Source: DATCYX01 sp963714425 (GTDB lineage Bacteria; Chloroflexota; Anaerolineae; Anaerolineales; UBA4823). Taken from it: a DNA stretch of 64,000 nucleotides. The stretch is from contig CAVQOI010000010.1 of the NCBI GenBank assembly GCA_963714425.1, positions 124,001-188,000 on the forward strand. Direction: 5' to 3'. The position numbers and the translations under genes are program-made. Shown here piece after piece: positions 16,587 through 24,377 of the stretch. The notes below the pieces were generated by a model that had not been told where the DNA came from, searched no databases, and worked only from the letters and a program-made list of their open reading frames with translations. Position 1 is the first letter of the stretch. Each line of letters starts with the position of its first letter.

Positions 16587-17417
16587 ATGGTTGAGCTACC
16601 TAAGTTGTTTGATTTGACCGGTCGTGTGGCTGTGGTGACCGGCGGAGCCGGGCTGCTGGGGGCGGAGTTCTGCCGCACCCTGGCGGAGGCGGGCGCGTCT
16701 GTGGTCGTCGCCGACCTGGACGAGCCAGCTGCCTCCATCCTGGCAAACGCCATCGTCCGGGACGGAGGTCGTTGCCTGCCTGTGGAGACGGATGTGACCT
16801 CGCCTGCCTCCGTGCAGGCGATGGTGCAGGCCACGCTGGACGCATTCGGCAGGCTGGATATCCTGGTCAACAGCGCCGCCCTCGACCCCAAGTTCGATCC
16901 GGAGGCGCAGGTTTCGCGTGGCGCGTCATCGGGGTCATTTGAAGAGTATCCCCTCGACCTGTGGAACCAGGCGCTGTCTGTCAACCTGACGGGGGCGTTC
17001 TTATGCTGCCAGGCAGCGGCAAAGCCCATGCTGGAGCAGGGCGGCGGCGTGATGGTCAATATGTCGTCCATCTACGGGCTGGCAGCCCCCGACCAGCGCA
17101 TGTACCAGCGCCCAGGACAGCCCACGCAGTACAAGCCGGCGTATTACCCGGTGACAAAGGCGGGCATCCTTGGATTGACCCAATACCTGGCGGCGTACTA
17201 TGCTGGGAAGAACATCCGCGTGAATGCCCTCTCGCCGGGCGGGGTGTACAACGGGCACGACCAGGAATTCGTGAAGGCGTACTCGACGCGCGCCGTGCTG
17301 GGACGCATGGCGGAGAAAGACGAGATGAACGGCGCCCTGCTGTTTTTAGTCTCGGATGCCTCAAAATACATGACCGGGGCTAATTTGGTGGTGGATGGGG
17401 GCTGGACGGCCTGGTGA
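16587..17417 (+). CDS. Short-chain dehydrogenase/reductase (PtmA-like position)
   Basis: 276 residues from ATG 16,587. The in-frame start at 16,548 was rejected because the extra residues are encoded by the inverted repeat. The cofactor motif TGGAGLLG lies at 18-25, NSA at 95-97, active-site Ser160/161 and Y187-x3-K191 (YPVTK), ending with the classical NLVVDGGWTAW. It is coupled to a cytidylyltransferase (stop/GTG overlap) and followed by a NeuB-type synthase. That is the order SDR, CMP-sugar synthetase, synthase seen in the Campylobacter ptmA-ptmB-ptmC legionaminic-acid set. An oxidoreductase step in a nonulosonic-acid pathway is likely; the exact reaction is not. Confidence 0.85.
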   Translation: MVELPKLFDLTGRVAVVTGGAGLLGAEFCRTLAEAGASVVVADLDEPAASILANAIVRDGGRCLPVETDVTSPASVQAMVQATLDAFGRLDILVNSAALDPKFDPEAQVSRGASSGSFEEYPLDLWNQALSVNLTGAFLCCQAAAKPMLEQGGGVMVNMSSIYGLAAPDQRMYQRPGQPTQYKPAYYPVTKAGILGLTQYLAAYYAGKNIRVNALSPGGVYNGHDQEFVKAYSTRAVLGRMAEKDEMNGALLFLVSDASKYMTGANLVVDGGWTAW

Positions 17418-18169
17418 CGGAAGTCCTCGCCCTCATCCCCGCCCGCGGCGGCTCGAAATCCATCCCGCGCAAAAACATCCGCCCCTTCGCCGGGCACCCG
17501 CTGATCGCTTTCAGCATCGCCGCCGGGCTGGGCGCTGAGACGGTCACCCGTGTGGTGGTTTCCACCGACGACGAGGAGATCGCCCAGGTCTCGCGGCACT
17601 ACGGAGCGGAGACGCCCTTCCTGCGCCCGGGGGAGTTCTCCCAGGATGACACTCCCGACCTGCCCGTCTTCCAGCATGCCCTGCGCTGGCTGGCGGAAAA
17701 CGAAGGCTATCACCCGGAGATCGTGGTGCAGCTTCGCCCCACTTCCCCCTTCCGGCGCCGGCGCTATATCGACGAGGCTGTCTATCGTCTGATGGAACGC
17801 CCCGAGGCGGACGCCGTGCGCACAGTGTGCATCCCCTTCCAGAACCCGTTCAAAATGTGGCGCATCGGCGGGGATGGCTTCATGCAGCCGGTTGGGCTCA
17901 AGCTGGGCATCGCCCGCGAACCCTACAACCAGCCGCGACAGGCGCTCCCCGACGTCTACTGGCAGACCGGTTACGTGGACGCCGCCTGGGCGGACACCAT
18001 CCTGAACAAGAATTCCATGACCGGCGAGCGCATCCTGCCGCTGGTCATCGACCCCAGCGAGTGGATCGACATCGACTCCCCCGATGACTGGCGCCGCGCC
18101 GAGCGGCTGCTGGAGGGGGGCGAGATTACCTTCGATGATCTCGGATTTCATATCGAGTCTCGTCATTAG
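17414..18169 (+). CDS. Acylneuraminate cytidylyltransferase (CMP-sugar synthetase)
   Basis: 251 residues from a GTG start that overlaps the preceding stop by 4 nt (GTGA). The CTP-binding loop ARGGSKSIPRKN lies near 9-20, VVSTDDEEIA near 44-53, QLRPTSPFRRR near 97-107 and the EWIDIDSPDDW end near 217-227. It lacks the HAD phosphatase domain of the 12,468 protein, so the locus has one fused and one plain CMP-nonulosonate synthetase, probably for two different sugars or two substrates with different phosphorylation. Translational coupling to the SDR and position before a NeuB-type synthase support a dedicated CMP-sugar pathway. Confidence 0.87.
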   Translation: MTEVLALIPARGGSKSIPRKNIRPFAGHPLIAFSIAAGLGAETVTRVVVSTDDEEIAQVSRHYGAETPFLRPGEFSQDDTPDLPVFQHALRWLAENEGYHPEIVVQLRPTSPFRRRRYIDEAVYRLMERPEADAVRTVCIPFQNPFKMWRIGGDGFMQPVGLKLGIAREPYNQPRQALPDVYWQTGYVDAAWADTILNKNSMTGERILPLVIDPSEWIDIDSPDDWRRAERLLEGGEITFDDLGFHIESRH

Positions 18170-18184
18170 TCTTTGTAGCAGTTA

Positions 18185-18368
18185 AGACCCCCACCCCGCC
18201 CTCCCCCCTTAGGGGGAGGGAAAGAAGAAAATGAGGTTTGTGGGTGGCTTTGCCGCCCGCAAACCCCAAGGAAATTCCTCCTCCCCTATAGGGGAGGGGA
18301 AGCCTGCCGAACGCAGCGAAGGCAGGCAGGAGTGGGGTAAGCAAATTACCCGCTCCCCCGGAGGGAAA
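18185..18368. repeat. GC-rich composite palindromic element
   Basis: Fills the 200-bp gap before the second synthase gene. It contains CCCTCCCCCCTTAGGGGGAGGG, CCTCCCCTATAGGGGAGGGG, GGGTGGCTTTGCCGCCC and GCCTGCC...GGCAGGC, nested hairpins bounded by ACCCCGCC on the left and GTGGGGTAA on the right. It has the shape of a small non-coding mobile or MITE-like repeat. It is not followed by a T-run on either strand, so a simple terminator is unlikely. Confidence 0.65.
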
Positions 18369-18369
18369 C

Positions 18370-20256
18370 ATGCCCCATATCCGCATTGGCGACCGGCTGG
18401 TCGGTGATGGCGAGCCTGCCTATATCATCGCCGAGATCGGCGTCAATCATAACGGCCTGCTCGACCTGGCCCTCAAACTGATCGATATCGCCAAAGACGC
18501 CGGCGCCGACGCTGTCAAGTTCCAGAAGCGCAAGCTGGAGGCGCTCTACTCGAAGAAATACCTGGATAACGCCAACGCCGGCGAGAAGACGCTGCGCTAC
18601 CTTCTGCCCATCTTGCAACAGGTGGAGCTTTCAGATGACGCTTTCTACCGCATCCTTGAGCACTGCCAAGATCAGGAGATCACCTTCATGTGCTCAGCCT
18701 TCGACGCCGAGAGCGCTGACTTTCTGAACACTTTGGGTGTGCCGGCTTACAAGGTAGCTTCCGCCGACCTGACTAACCTGCCCCTGCTCGACCACTTGGT
18801 AGCTTTCAAGAAACCGCTAATCCTCTCCACAGGTATGTCGCGCATCGAGGAAGTTGAGATCACCGTGGATTTCCTCAAAGAGCGTCGCGCCGAATTCGCC
18901 CTGCTGCACTGCAACAGCACCTATCCGGCGGCATTTGAGGATATCAACCTGCGCTTCATGGATCAGCTGCGCCGCTTTGATGTTCCGGTGGGCTATTCAG
19001 GACACGAGCGCGGCATTGCCGTCTCCACCGTGGCGGCAGCCCTGGGAGCCAGCATTCTCGAGCGCCATCTGACCCTGGACCGCACCATGGACGGACCTGA
19101 TCATGCCGCCAGCCTTGAGCCGCAAGGTTTTAAGAAGATGGTGCGCGATATTAGCCAGGTATCTGACGCCCTGGGCACAGGCGAGGAGAAGTTTTTCTCG
19201 CGCGGGGAAATCCTGAACCGCGAGGTGCTTGGAAAAAGTCTGATGGCAGCGCGGCGGATCGAGCCTGGCGAGACCATCACCGCCGCGATGGTGGCGGTCA
19301 AAGGCCCTGCGTTGGGCGTCTCCCCCCAGCGCTACACCGAGCTGGTCGGGCGGCGCGCCGAGCGTGTGATCGAGGTGGATGAGCCCTTTCAGGAGAGCGA
19401 CCTGGGGCATCGCATCGAGCTGGATACCGAGCACATCCTGCCGATGGAGTATGGCTTCACAGTACGTTTTCGCGACTATGGCGAACTGCTGGATTACCAC
19501 CCGCACATGTTGGAATACCATTTTACCGACCAGGACCTGGACGAACATTACCCAGGTGGCGACCACGACTTGAAGCTGGTGGTGCACGCCCCCGAGTTCT
19601 GGGACCGCACCCTGGTGGACCTGTGCTCGCTGGATGAGCGCCAGCGCTGTGATTCGGTCGGGCTGATGCAGAAATCCATCAACCTGACACGCGAGATGGC
19701 GCCTCATTTCGTAGGCTCGCCCAAGGTCATTGTCCACCCGGGAGCCATGAGCCTGGACTACCCCATCAAGAACCGCAGCCGGCTGTATGAGAATCTGCGC
19801 CGCTCGGTCAACGAGCTGGATTACGAGGGAGTGGAGCTGCTGTTGGAGAACCTGCCGCCGCACCCGTGGTATTTTGGCGGGCAATGGCTGACCAACGCCT
19901 TTATGGATGCCCATGAAATCCGTGACTTTATCACGTCGATGGGTTTGAACACCTGCTTTGATACGTCACACGCCAAGCTGTACTGCAACTGGGCGCACGT
20001 CGATTTTTACGAGCAAGTGGAGGTCCTGCTTCCCTTCATTCGCCACCTGCACCTCGCCGATGGGGCTGGCTTGGATGGCGAAGGGTTGCAGATCGGCGAG
20101 GGCACCATCGACTGGGTGCATTTCTTTAAGGTTATTGGTGATTACCATGGCACCATGATCCCAGAGATCTGGCGCGGTCACCAGCGCAAAGGCGAGGGAT
20201 TTCTCATCGCCATCCAGCGCCTGTCGCAGGCGTACTTCCAGGCGAAGGCGGTTTGA
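18370..20256 (+). CDS. Nonulosonic acid synthase (NeuB)-SAF-TIM-barrel triple fusion
   Basis: 628 residues. Residues 1-270 are a NeuB-type synthase: EIGVNHNG at 22-29, AVKFQKR at 48-54, STGMSR, HCNSTYP, GYSGHERG and ERHLTLDRTMDGPDHAAS. Residues 280-345 are a SAF/antifreeze-like domain (LGKSLMAARRIEPGE). Residues 355-628 are a separate TIM barrel of the AP-endonuclease-2/sugar isomerase type, with KLVVHAPEF, VIVHPGAM, ELLLENLPPHPWYF, CFDTSHAKLY, HLHLADGAG and an acidic end IPEIWRGHQ. The His/Glu/Asp set suggests a metal-dependent isomerase or epimerase. The fusion implies that the synthase substrate or product is isomerised by the same polypeptide; that is an inference. Confidence 0.85.
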   Translation: MPHIRIGDRLVGDGEPAYIIAEIGVNHNGLLDLALKLIDIAKDAGADAVKFQKRKLEALYSKKYLDNANAGEKTLRYLLPILQQVELSDDAFYRILEHCQDQEITFMCSAFDAESADFLNTLGVPAYKVASADLTNLPLLDHLVAFKKPLILSTGMSRIEEVEITVDFLKERRAEFALLHCNSTYPAAFEDINLRFMDQLRRFDVPVGYSGHERGIAVSTVAAALGASILERHLTLDRTMDGPDHAASLEPQGFKKMVRDISQVSDALGTGEEKFFSRGEILNREVLGKSLMAARRIEPGETITAAMVAVKGPALGVSPQRYTELVGRRAERVIEVDEPFQESDLGHRIELDTEHILPMEYGFTVRFRDYGELLDYHPHMLEYHFTDQDLDEHYPGGDHDLKLVVHAPEFWDRTLVDLCSLDERQRCDSVGLMQKSINLTREMAPHFVGSPKVIVHPGAMSLDYPIKNRSRLYENLRRSVNELDYEGVELLLENLPPHPWYFGGQWLTNAFMDAHEIRDFITSMGLNTCFDTSHAKLYCNWAHVDFYEQVEVLLPFIRHLHLADGAGLDGEGLQIGEGTIDWVHFFKVIGDYHGTMIPEIWRGHQRKGEGFLIAIQRLSQAYFQAKAV

Positions 20257-20274
20257 AGGTTGGAAAGTTGAAAA

Positions 20275-22008
20275 TTGGTGGTTGTGCCGAAGTCTGAGAA
20301 CTTATGGTCTCGCCTCCGGTTGCGCTACGCCGGCTGGCAGAACCGCCAGCGAGTAGCCCGCCTGGCGCAGCAGGTTGCCGAACATTCAAGGATGTCCAGC
20401 AGTTCAACTGCTGGACTATCGGGTGAGCGTTCAACTGCAGGGTCATCAGGCGAGCGTTTAACTGCTGGGCAGCCTGTCGTCCTATTCAATGCCTCCACGC
20501 GCATCACCGGTCTGAGCCTGAATGCTGCCTTCCAGCTGATCACCGGTTGGGCGCTGCGCCTGGGGGGTGCACCGGTAATCCACTTTGTCTGCCATGCAGG
20601 CATGCACCCCTGTGTGCTGGGCATCAACCGCCAGGATTACACCCAGCCACCCCCATGCGCGACCTGTACGGCACAATCCAATCGCTTGCATGCTGGGGCG
20701 AGCGTCCACGCTTTCGCCTTCCATCCGGACCCCGATCTTGCCACTGCCCTGCAGAACCTGAGCGTGGATGAGCTTTGTGCATTTGAATATCTCCAACCCC
20801 CAACCAGCAATCAGCAATCATCAATCCGCAATCTTCAATCCCCGATCCCCCTTGGTCAGCTCGTGCTGCCCTCTGTGCGCTGGACGCTGCGCCGTCACAA
20901 CCTCCCTGATGATGAGCCGAGACGCTATCTCCTGCGCCAGTACATCTTATCGGCGTACAACGTTGCCCGCGAGTTTGCCTCCCTGCTGGAGCAGGTTGAT
21001 CCACGTGCAGCGGTGATCTTCAACGGCGCCATGTTCCCAGAGGCTACGGCGCGTTGGGTGGCGCGGGGGTTGGGCGTGCGCTCCCCGGCGCACGAAGTGG
21101 GCTTCCAGCGTTTCTCTACCTTCTTCACCGAGGGCGAGCCGACTGCCTATCCACTGGATATCCCCGAAACGTTTGATTTAAGCGATGAACAAAATGCCCG
21201 CCTGGACGCCTACCTGGAGGAGCGTTTTCAGGGTAAGTTCAGCATGGCAGGTATCCAATTCTGGCCTGAGATGCGCCGGCTGGATGAATCTCTCCTGAAG
21301 AAGATGGCCGAGTTCCGCCAGGTGGTGCCGGTATTCACCAACGTGGTGTACGATACCAGCCAGGTGCACGCTAACGTGATCTTCTCGAACATGTTCGATT
21401 GGCTAGAATTGGTATCTGAGGTGATCCAGGCGCACCCAGAGACGCTGTTTGTGATCCGCGCCCACCCAGATGAAATGCGCCCCGGCACGAAGAAGCTGAG
21501 CAACGAGAGCGTCGAGGATTGGGTGCACAGCCGGGGGATGCACACGTGGCCGAATGTGGTATTCATTGGCCCACTGGAATACCTCAGCTCCTACGAGTTG
21601 ATCCAGCGTGCCAGGTTCATCATAGTTTACAACTCGTCCATAGGCCTGGAAGCGGCTGTGTTGGGTAGGCCGGTGTTGTGCGGTGGCAAGGCACGCTATA
21701 CCCAATATCCGACGGTGTTCTTCCCGCAAAGTCCGCAGGAATTTCGCAGCCAGGCTGAGGAGCTGCTGAGTGCGGAAAGTATCCACATTCCAGAAGAATT
21801 CCAGCGCAATGCACGTCGTTTCTTGTATTTCCAGCTTTACCGCGCCTCCATTCCCATGGATGAGTACCTTCAGGTTGGGCCGCGCCCCGGCTTCGTGTTG
21901 CTGCGCGATTTCCCCTGGCAGCGCCTGTCTCTAGAACATTCAACGCCCATGCAGGTGCTGGTTGAGGGCATCCTGGATGGCAAGCCTTTTCTGATGCCTG
22001 AGAACTAA
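20275..22008 (+). CDS. Capsule-type GT-B-like protein with two in-frame repeat insertions
   Basis: 577 residues from TTG 20,275; GTG 20,278 is equally possible. The N-terminal half is Cys/His-containing (HFVCHAGMHPC, CATC). The C-terminal half has VIRAHPDEMRPG and FIIVYNSSIGLEAAVLGRP, the donor-binding pattern of capsule polysaccharide and glycerophosphotransferase-like GT-B proteins. Two stretches do not look like protein sequence: residues about 41-65 are encoded by REP-type palindromes and about 173-193 by CAATCAGCAATC-type repeats. Both keep the frame open. The enzyme may tolerate these loops or may be decaying. Likely cytosolic, surface-glycan assembly. Confidence 0.7.
   Translation: MVVVPKSENLWSRLRLRYAGWQNRQRVARLAQQVAEHSRMSSSSTAGLSGERSTAGSSGERLTAGQPVVLFNASTRITGLSLNAAFQLITGWALRLGGAPVIHFVCHAGMHPCVLGINRQDYTQPPPCATCTAQSNRLHAGASVHAFAFHPDPDLATALQNLSVDELCAFEYLQPPTSNQQSSIRNLQSPIPLGQLVLPSVRWTLRRHNLPDDEPRRYLLRQYILSAYNVAREFASLLEQVDPRAAVIFNGAMFPEATARWVARGLGVRSPAHEVGFQRFSTFFTEGEPTAYPLDIPETFDLSDEQNARLDAYLEERFQGKFSMAGIQFWPEMRRLDESLLKKMAEFRQVVPVFTNVVYDTSQVHANVIFSNMFDWLELVSEVIQAHPETLFVIRAHPDEMRPGTKKLSNESVEDWVHSRGMHTWPNVVFIGPLEYLSSYELIQRARFIIVYNSSIGLEAAVLGRPVLCGGKARYTQYPTVFFPQSPQEFRSQAEELLSAESIHIPEEFQRNARRFLYFQLYRASIPMDEYLQVGPRPGFVLLRDFPWQRLSLEHSTPMQVLVEGILDGKPFLMPEN
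20396..20470. repeat. REP-type palindromes inside the 20,275 gene
   Basis: CCAGCAGTTCAACTGCTGG at 20,396-20,414 is a near-perfect palindrome followed by ACTATCGGGTGAG, then two diverged units GCGTTCAACTGCAGGGTCAT and GCGAGCGTTTAACTGCTGGG. The 32-bp unit starting at 20,396 matches the one at 36,267 next to the RAYT gene at 27 of 32 positions by eye. Confidence 0.75.
20791..20852. repeat. CAATCAGCAATC-type repeat inside a coding sequence
   Basis: Units of CAATCAGCAATCATCAATCC and AATCTTCAATCCCCGATCC type, translated as Q/S/N/P-rich residues. The same words occur in the intergenic spacer at 30,935-30,978. Confidence 0.65.
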
Positions 22009-22042
22009 TCGGGAGCGATGAGTTGAGTGGTGTGAGGAGAAT

Positions 22043-22930
22043 GTGAACGACCAGATCGAAATATTATCCGTGTCATTGCTGGAAGAGAACCGGGCAACCG
22101 TTCGAGCGCTCAAGCGCCTGGCCAGCTCTCTGGGATTGGAATTCGGCTGGCATTATTTGCTCGACCTGACCTGGATGCTCTCCTTGCTCGGCTCAGTTAA
22201 AGGGAAGCGCATCCTGGATGCCGGGGCAGGTTCCGGAATCCTGCAGTGGTACCTGGCAGAGCAGGGTGCAGAGGTGACCAGCGTTGACCGGATGAGCCGT
22301 GCCATGCTGCCGCTGCGTTTCCGCAACCGTTTCAAGGTGCGCGGTTTGCGCTCGGAAGACCTATCTCCGGCCTCATCTCTGATGTGGAGTACAGAGGGTG
22401 ATTCAAACTCGGGGCGGCGTAAGTCCCGACCTCAGCCGCGCGATCTGGCCTCGCTGGCAGACCCACGCAGGGCAGCTGGCAGAGTGATCATTTACAACCA
22501 GGATTTGAAGAACCTGGGAGACCTAGCTGATGCCAGCTTTGATGCTGTTGTGGCGGTATCTGCGCTGGAGCACAACCCTCCGCAGGAACTACCGAGCGTC
22601 CAGAGTGAGCTGCTGCGAGTGCTTAAGCCCGAAGGGGCTCTGCTGGCGACCCTGGGAGCAGCCTACGAGTTTGATTGGCTGCACGGTCCGTCTGCCGGAT
22701 GGTGCTATACCGAGGCCAGCCTGCGCCGCATTTTCGATTTATCTGCGGAGGCATCCAGCAATTATGACCGCTATGAGGAGCTGTTTGCCTCATTAAAGGA
22801 TTGCGCCGAGCTGCGCGAGAACCTGGCTGCCTTCTACTACCACTCAGGGGAGAACGGCATGCCCTGGGGACGCTGGGATCCCCAATACCAGCCGGTGGGT
22901 GTGGTGAAAGTGAAACGGATAACTGGGTGA
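22043..22930 (+). CDS. Class I SAM-dependent methyltransferase
   Basis: 295 residues from GTG 22,043, chosen because AGGAG lies at 22,035-22,039. The SAM loop ILDAGAGSG is near 54-62, the acidic end VTSVDRMS near 75-82, and the post-core motif AVVAVSALEHNPPQ near 169-182. The segment between residues 105 and 150 is unusually polar and may be an extra loop. It is directly followed by the acyl carrier protein gene, whose possible GTG start overlaps its stop. The grouping with a carrier protein and an aminoacyl:carrier-protein ligase suggests methylation of a glycan or of a carrier-bound acyl group. Confidence 0.8.
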   Translation: MNDQIEILSVSLLEENRATVRALKRLASSLGLEFGWHYLLDLTWMLSLLGSVKGKRILDAGAGSGILQWYLAEQGAEVTSVDRMSRAMLPLRFRNRFKVRGLRSEDLSPASSLMWSTEGDSNSGRRKSRPQPRDLASLADPRRAAGRVIIYNQDLKNLGDLADASFDAVVAVSALEHNPPQELPSVQSELLRVLKPEGALLATLGAAYEFDWLHGPSAGWCYTEASLRRIFDLSAEASSNYDRYEELFASLKDCAELRENLAAFYYHSGENGMPWGRWDPQYQPVGVVKVKRITG

Positions 22931-22947
22931 AGGATGAAGGTTTGCGC

Positions 22948-23199
22948 ATGGATTATCAACCAAACCAATTGACCAGGCGAGTGCTCGGTCTGATTGCCGA
23001 GGCATTGCAGGCTGCACCGGAAGCAGTGACCGAAGCCTTGAGTTTTGGCGACCTGCCCGAGTGGGATTCGATGGGTCACATGGAGGTGATGGTTCTGCTC
23101 GAAGAGCGCTTTGGTGTGGAGATCAGCGCCGATACCATCGCGGAGCTGACCAGCGTTGAGGCGATCTGCGCGTACCTCAAGGAGAACAGCCATGCATGA
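22948..23199 (+). CDS. Acyl carrier protein
   Basis: 83 residues. Four-helix carrier-protein pattern with the phosphopantetheine-attachment serine S41 in LPEWDSMGHMEVM, then VEISADTIAELTSVEAICAYL matching helices III and IV. ATG 22,948 has AAGG seven bases upstream; an alternative GTG at 22,927 would overlap the preceding stop and add seven residues. It overlaps the ligase gene by 8 nt, so it is almost certainly the ligase's partner, not the fatty-acid AcpP. Confidence 0.85.
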   Translation: MDYQPNQLTRRVLGLIAEALQAAPEAVTEALSFGDLPEWDSMGHMEVMVLLEERFGVEISADTIAELTSVEAICAYLKENSHA

Positions 23200-24373
23200 A
23201 ACCTTGGAAATCGTCCCTGCCGTAACCATCCCGGCGCACCTGGTGGGCGAGGTGCAGTCCAAACTGGCATACGTAGACGAAGCCGTGGCTGGTGGTCAGG
23301 TCGCCCCCAGCGGTGACCGCATAACGTTAACCCTGCACTACCCAGTAGAGGGCGAGCGCCGCACCAGTTTGGAAGAGAAAGTGCAGCGCGTGGTGCACTC
23401 AATGGCGAAAGGCGCCTTCCGTCCCAAGGTGCAGATCCTGGAGGATCATCTGGATCGCCCCGTGAGTTACAGCAGTGACCCACACGATGAGTTGCTGCGT
23501 CGCGGTGAGATCAGCCAGGAAGCGCGCGGCGTGTTTTCCTTGGGTCCGTTGCTGGCGAATTTGATCGACTGGTTCGAGGTGCGCTTTGTGGACCTGGCTG
23601 AGACCTTTAGCGCCGCACCATATCGCTTCCCCACTTTAATCCCTGCCGCCTATCTGGAACGTGTAGACTACTTCAGCGCCTTCCCGCACTCCCTCTCGTT
23701 TGCCACCCACCTGCGAACCGACCTGGAAGCCATCGATCGTTTTGCCCAGCAGGCTGCCTGCGACGAACGCGGTGATCTGCTCGCCCCGCAAGATTCGTTT
23801 GCACCGGTGCGCACGCTGCTCTCTCCCGCAGTGTGCTACCATCTGTACTTCTCCCTTGCAGACCGCCCGCTGCCCGGCGGGCAGGTGGCTGCCACGGCGG
23901 TGGGGGATTGCTTCCGCCATGAGGCCATCAACCTGACCTCCCTGGAGCGCATGTGGAATTTCACCATGCGCGAGGTGATCTTTGTCGGCTCCAAGGAATT
24001 CGTGCTGGACAACCGCGAGACCGCCCGCCAGCGCATGGCGAAGGTTTTTGAACAGATTGGCCTGGCTTACCGCGTAGAGAGCGCGAACGATCCCTTCTTC
24101 ATCGGCGAGTTTCGCAAGCAAGCCGCCTTTCAGAGCGCCTTCCAGCTCAAGTACGAGATCCGGGCGCGCCTGCCGTTCAAAGATTCCACTCTGGCAGTGG
24201 GGTCCTACAACTACCACCAGGACTTTTTTGGTCGCAAGCTGAACATCACTTTGCCCGACGGATCGCCTGCCCACACCGGCTGTGTGGCTTTCGGCTTGGA
24301 GCGGATGGCCTACGCTTTCCTGGCGCAGTTTGGTTTAGAGCCTGAGGGTTGGCCACAGGCTGTGCAAGTCTAA
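23192..24373 (+). CDS. Amino acid:[carrier-protein] ligase (class II aaRS-like)
   Basis: 393 residues from ATG 23,192, inside the end of the carrier-protein gene (8-nt overlap, GGAG upstream). It has the catalytic core of atypical seryl-tRNA synthetases without a tRNA-binding arm: motif 2 FRHE at 241-244, motif 3 FGLERM at 367-372, and a probable zinc site Cys215, Glu261, Cys364 that fits the Cys-Glu-Cys arrangement of this family. Such ligases adenylate a small amino acid (glycine or alanine in characterised rhizobial examples) and load it onto the phosphopantetheine of the neighbouring carrier protein. What happens to the aminoacyl group afterwards is unknown in general. Here glycan N-acyl decoration is a reasonable guess. 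Confidence 0.85.
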   Translation: MHETLEIVPAVTIPAHLVGEVQSKLAYVDEAVAGGQVAPSGDRITLTLHYPVEGERRTSLEEKVQRVVHSMAKGAFRPKVQILEDHLDRPVSYSSDPHDELLRRGEISQEARGVFSLGPLLANLIDWFEVRFVDLAETFSAAPYRFPTLIPAAYLERVDYFSAFPHSLSFATHLRTDLEAIDRFAQQAACDERGDLLAPQDSFAPVRTLLSPAVCYHLYFSLADRPLPGGQVAATAVGDCFRHEAINLTSLERMWNFTMREVIFVGSKEFVLDNRETARQRMAKVFEQIGLAYRVESANDPFFIGEFRKQAAFQSAFQLKYEIRARLPFKDSTLAVGSYNYHQDFFGRKLNITLPDGSPAHTGCVAFGLERMAYAFLAQFGLEPEGWPQAVQV

Positions 24374-24377
24374 TATC

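Noticed and set aside
18185..18368. GC-rich hairpins as a rho-independent terminator
   Set aside because: No T-run follows a stem on either strand, there are several nested hairpins, and a similar sequence lies inside a coding region at 2,731.
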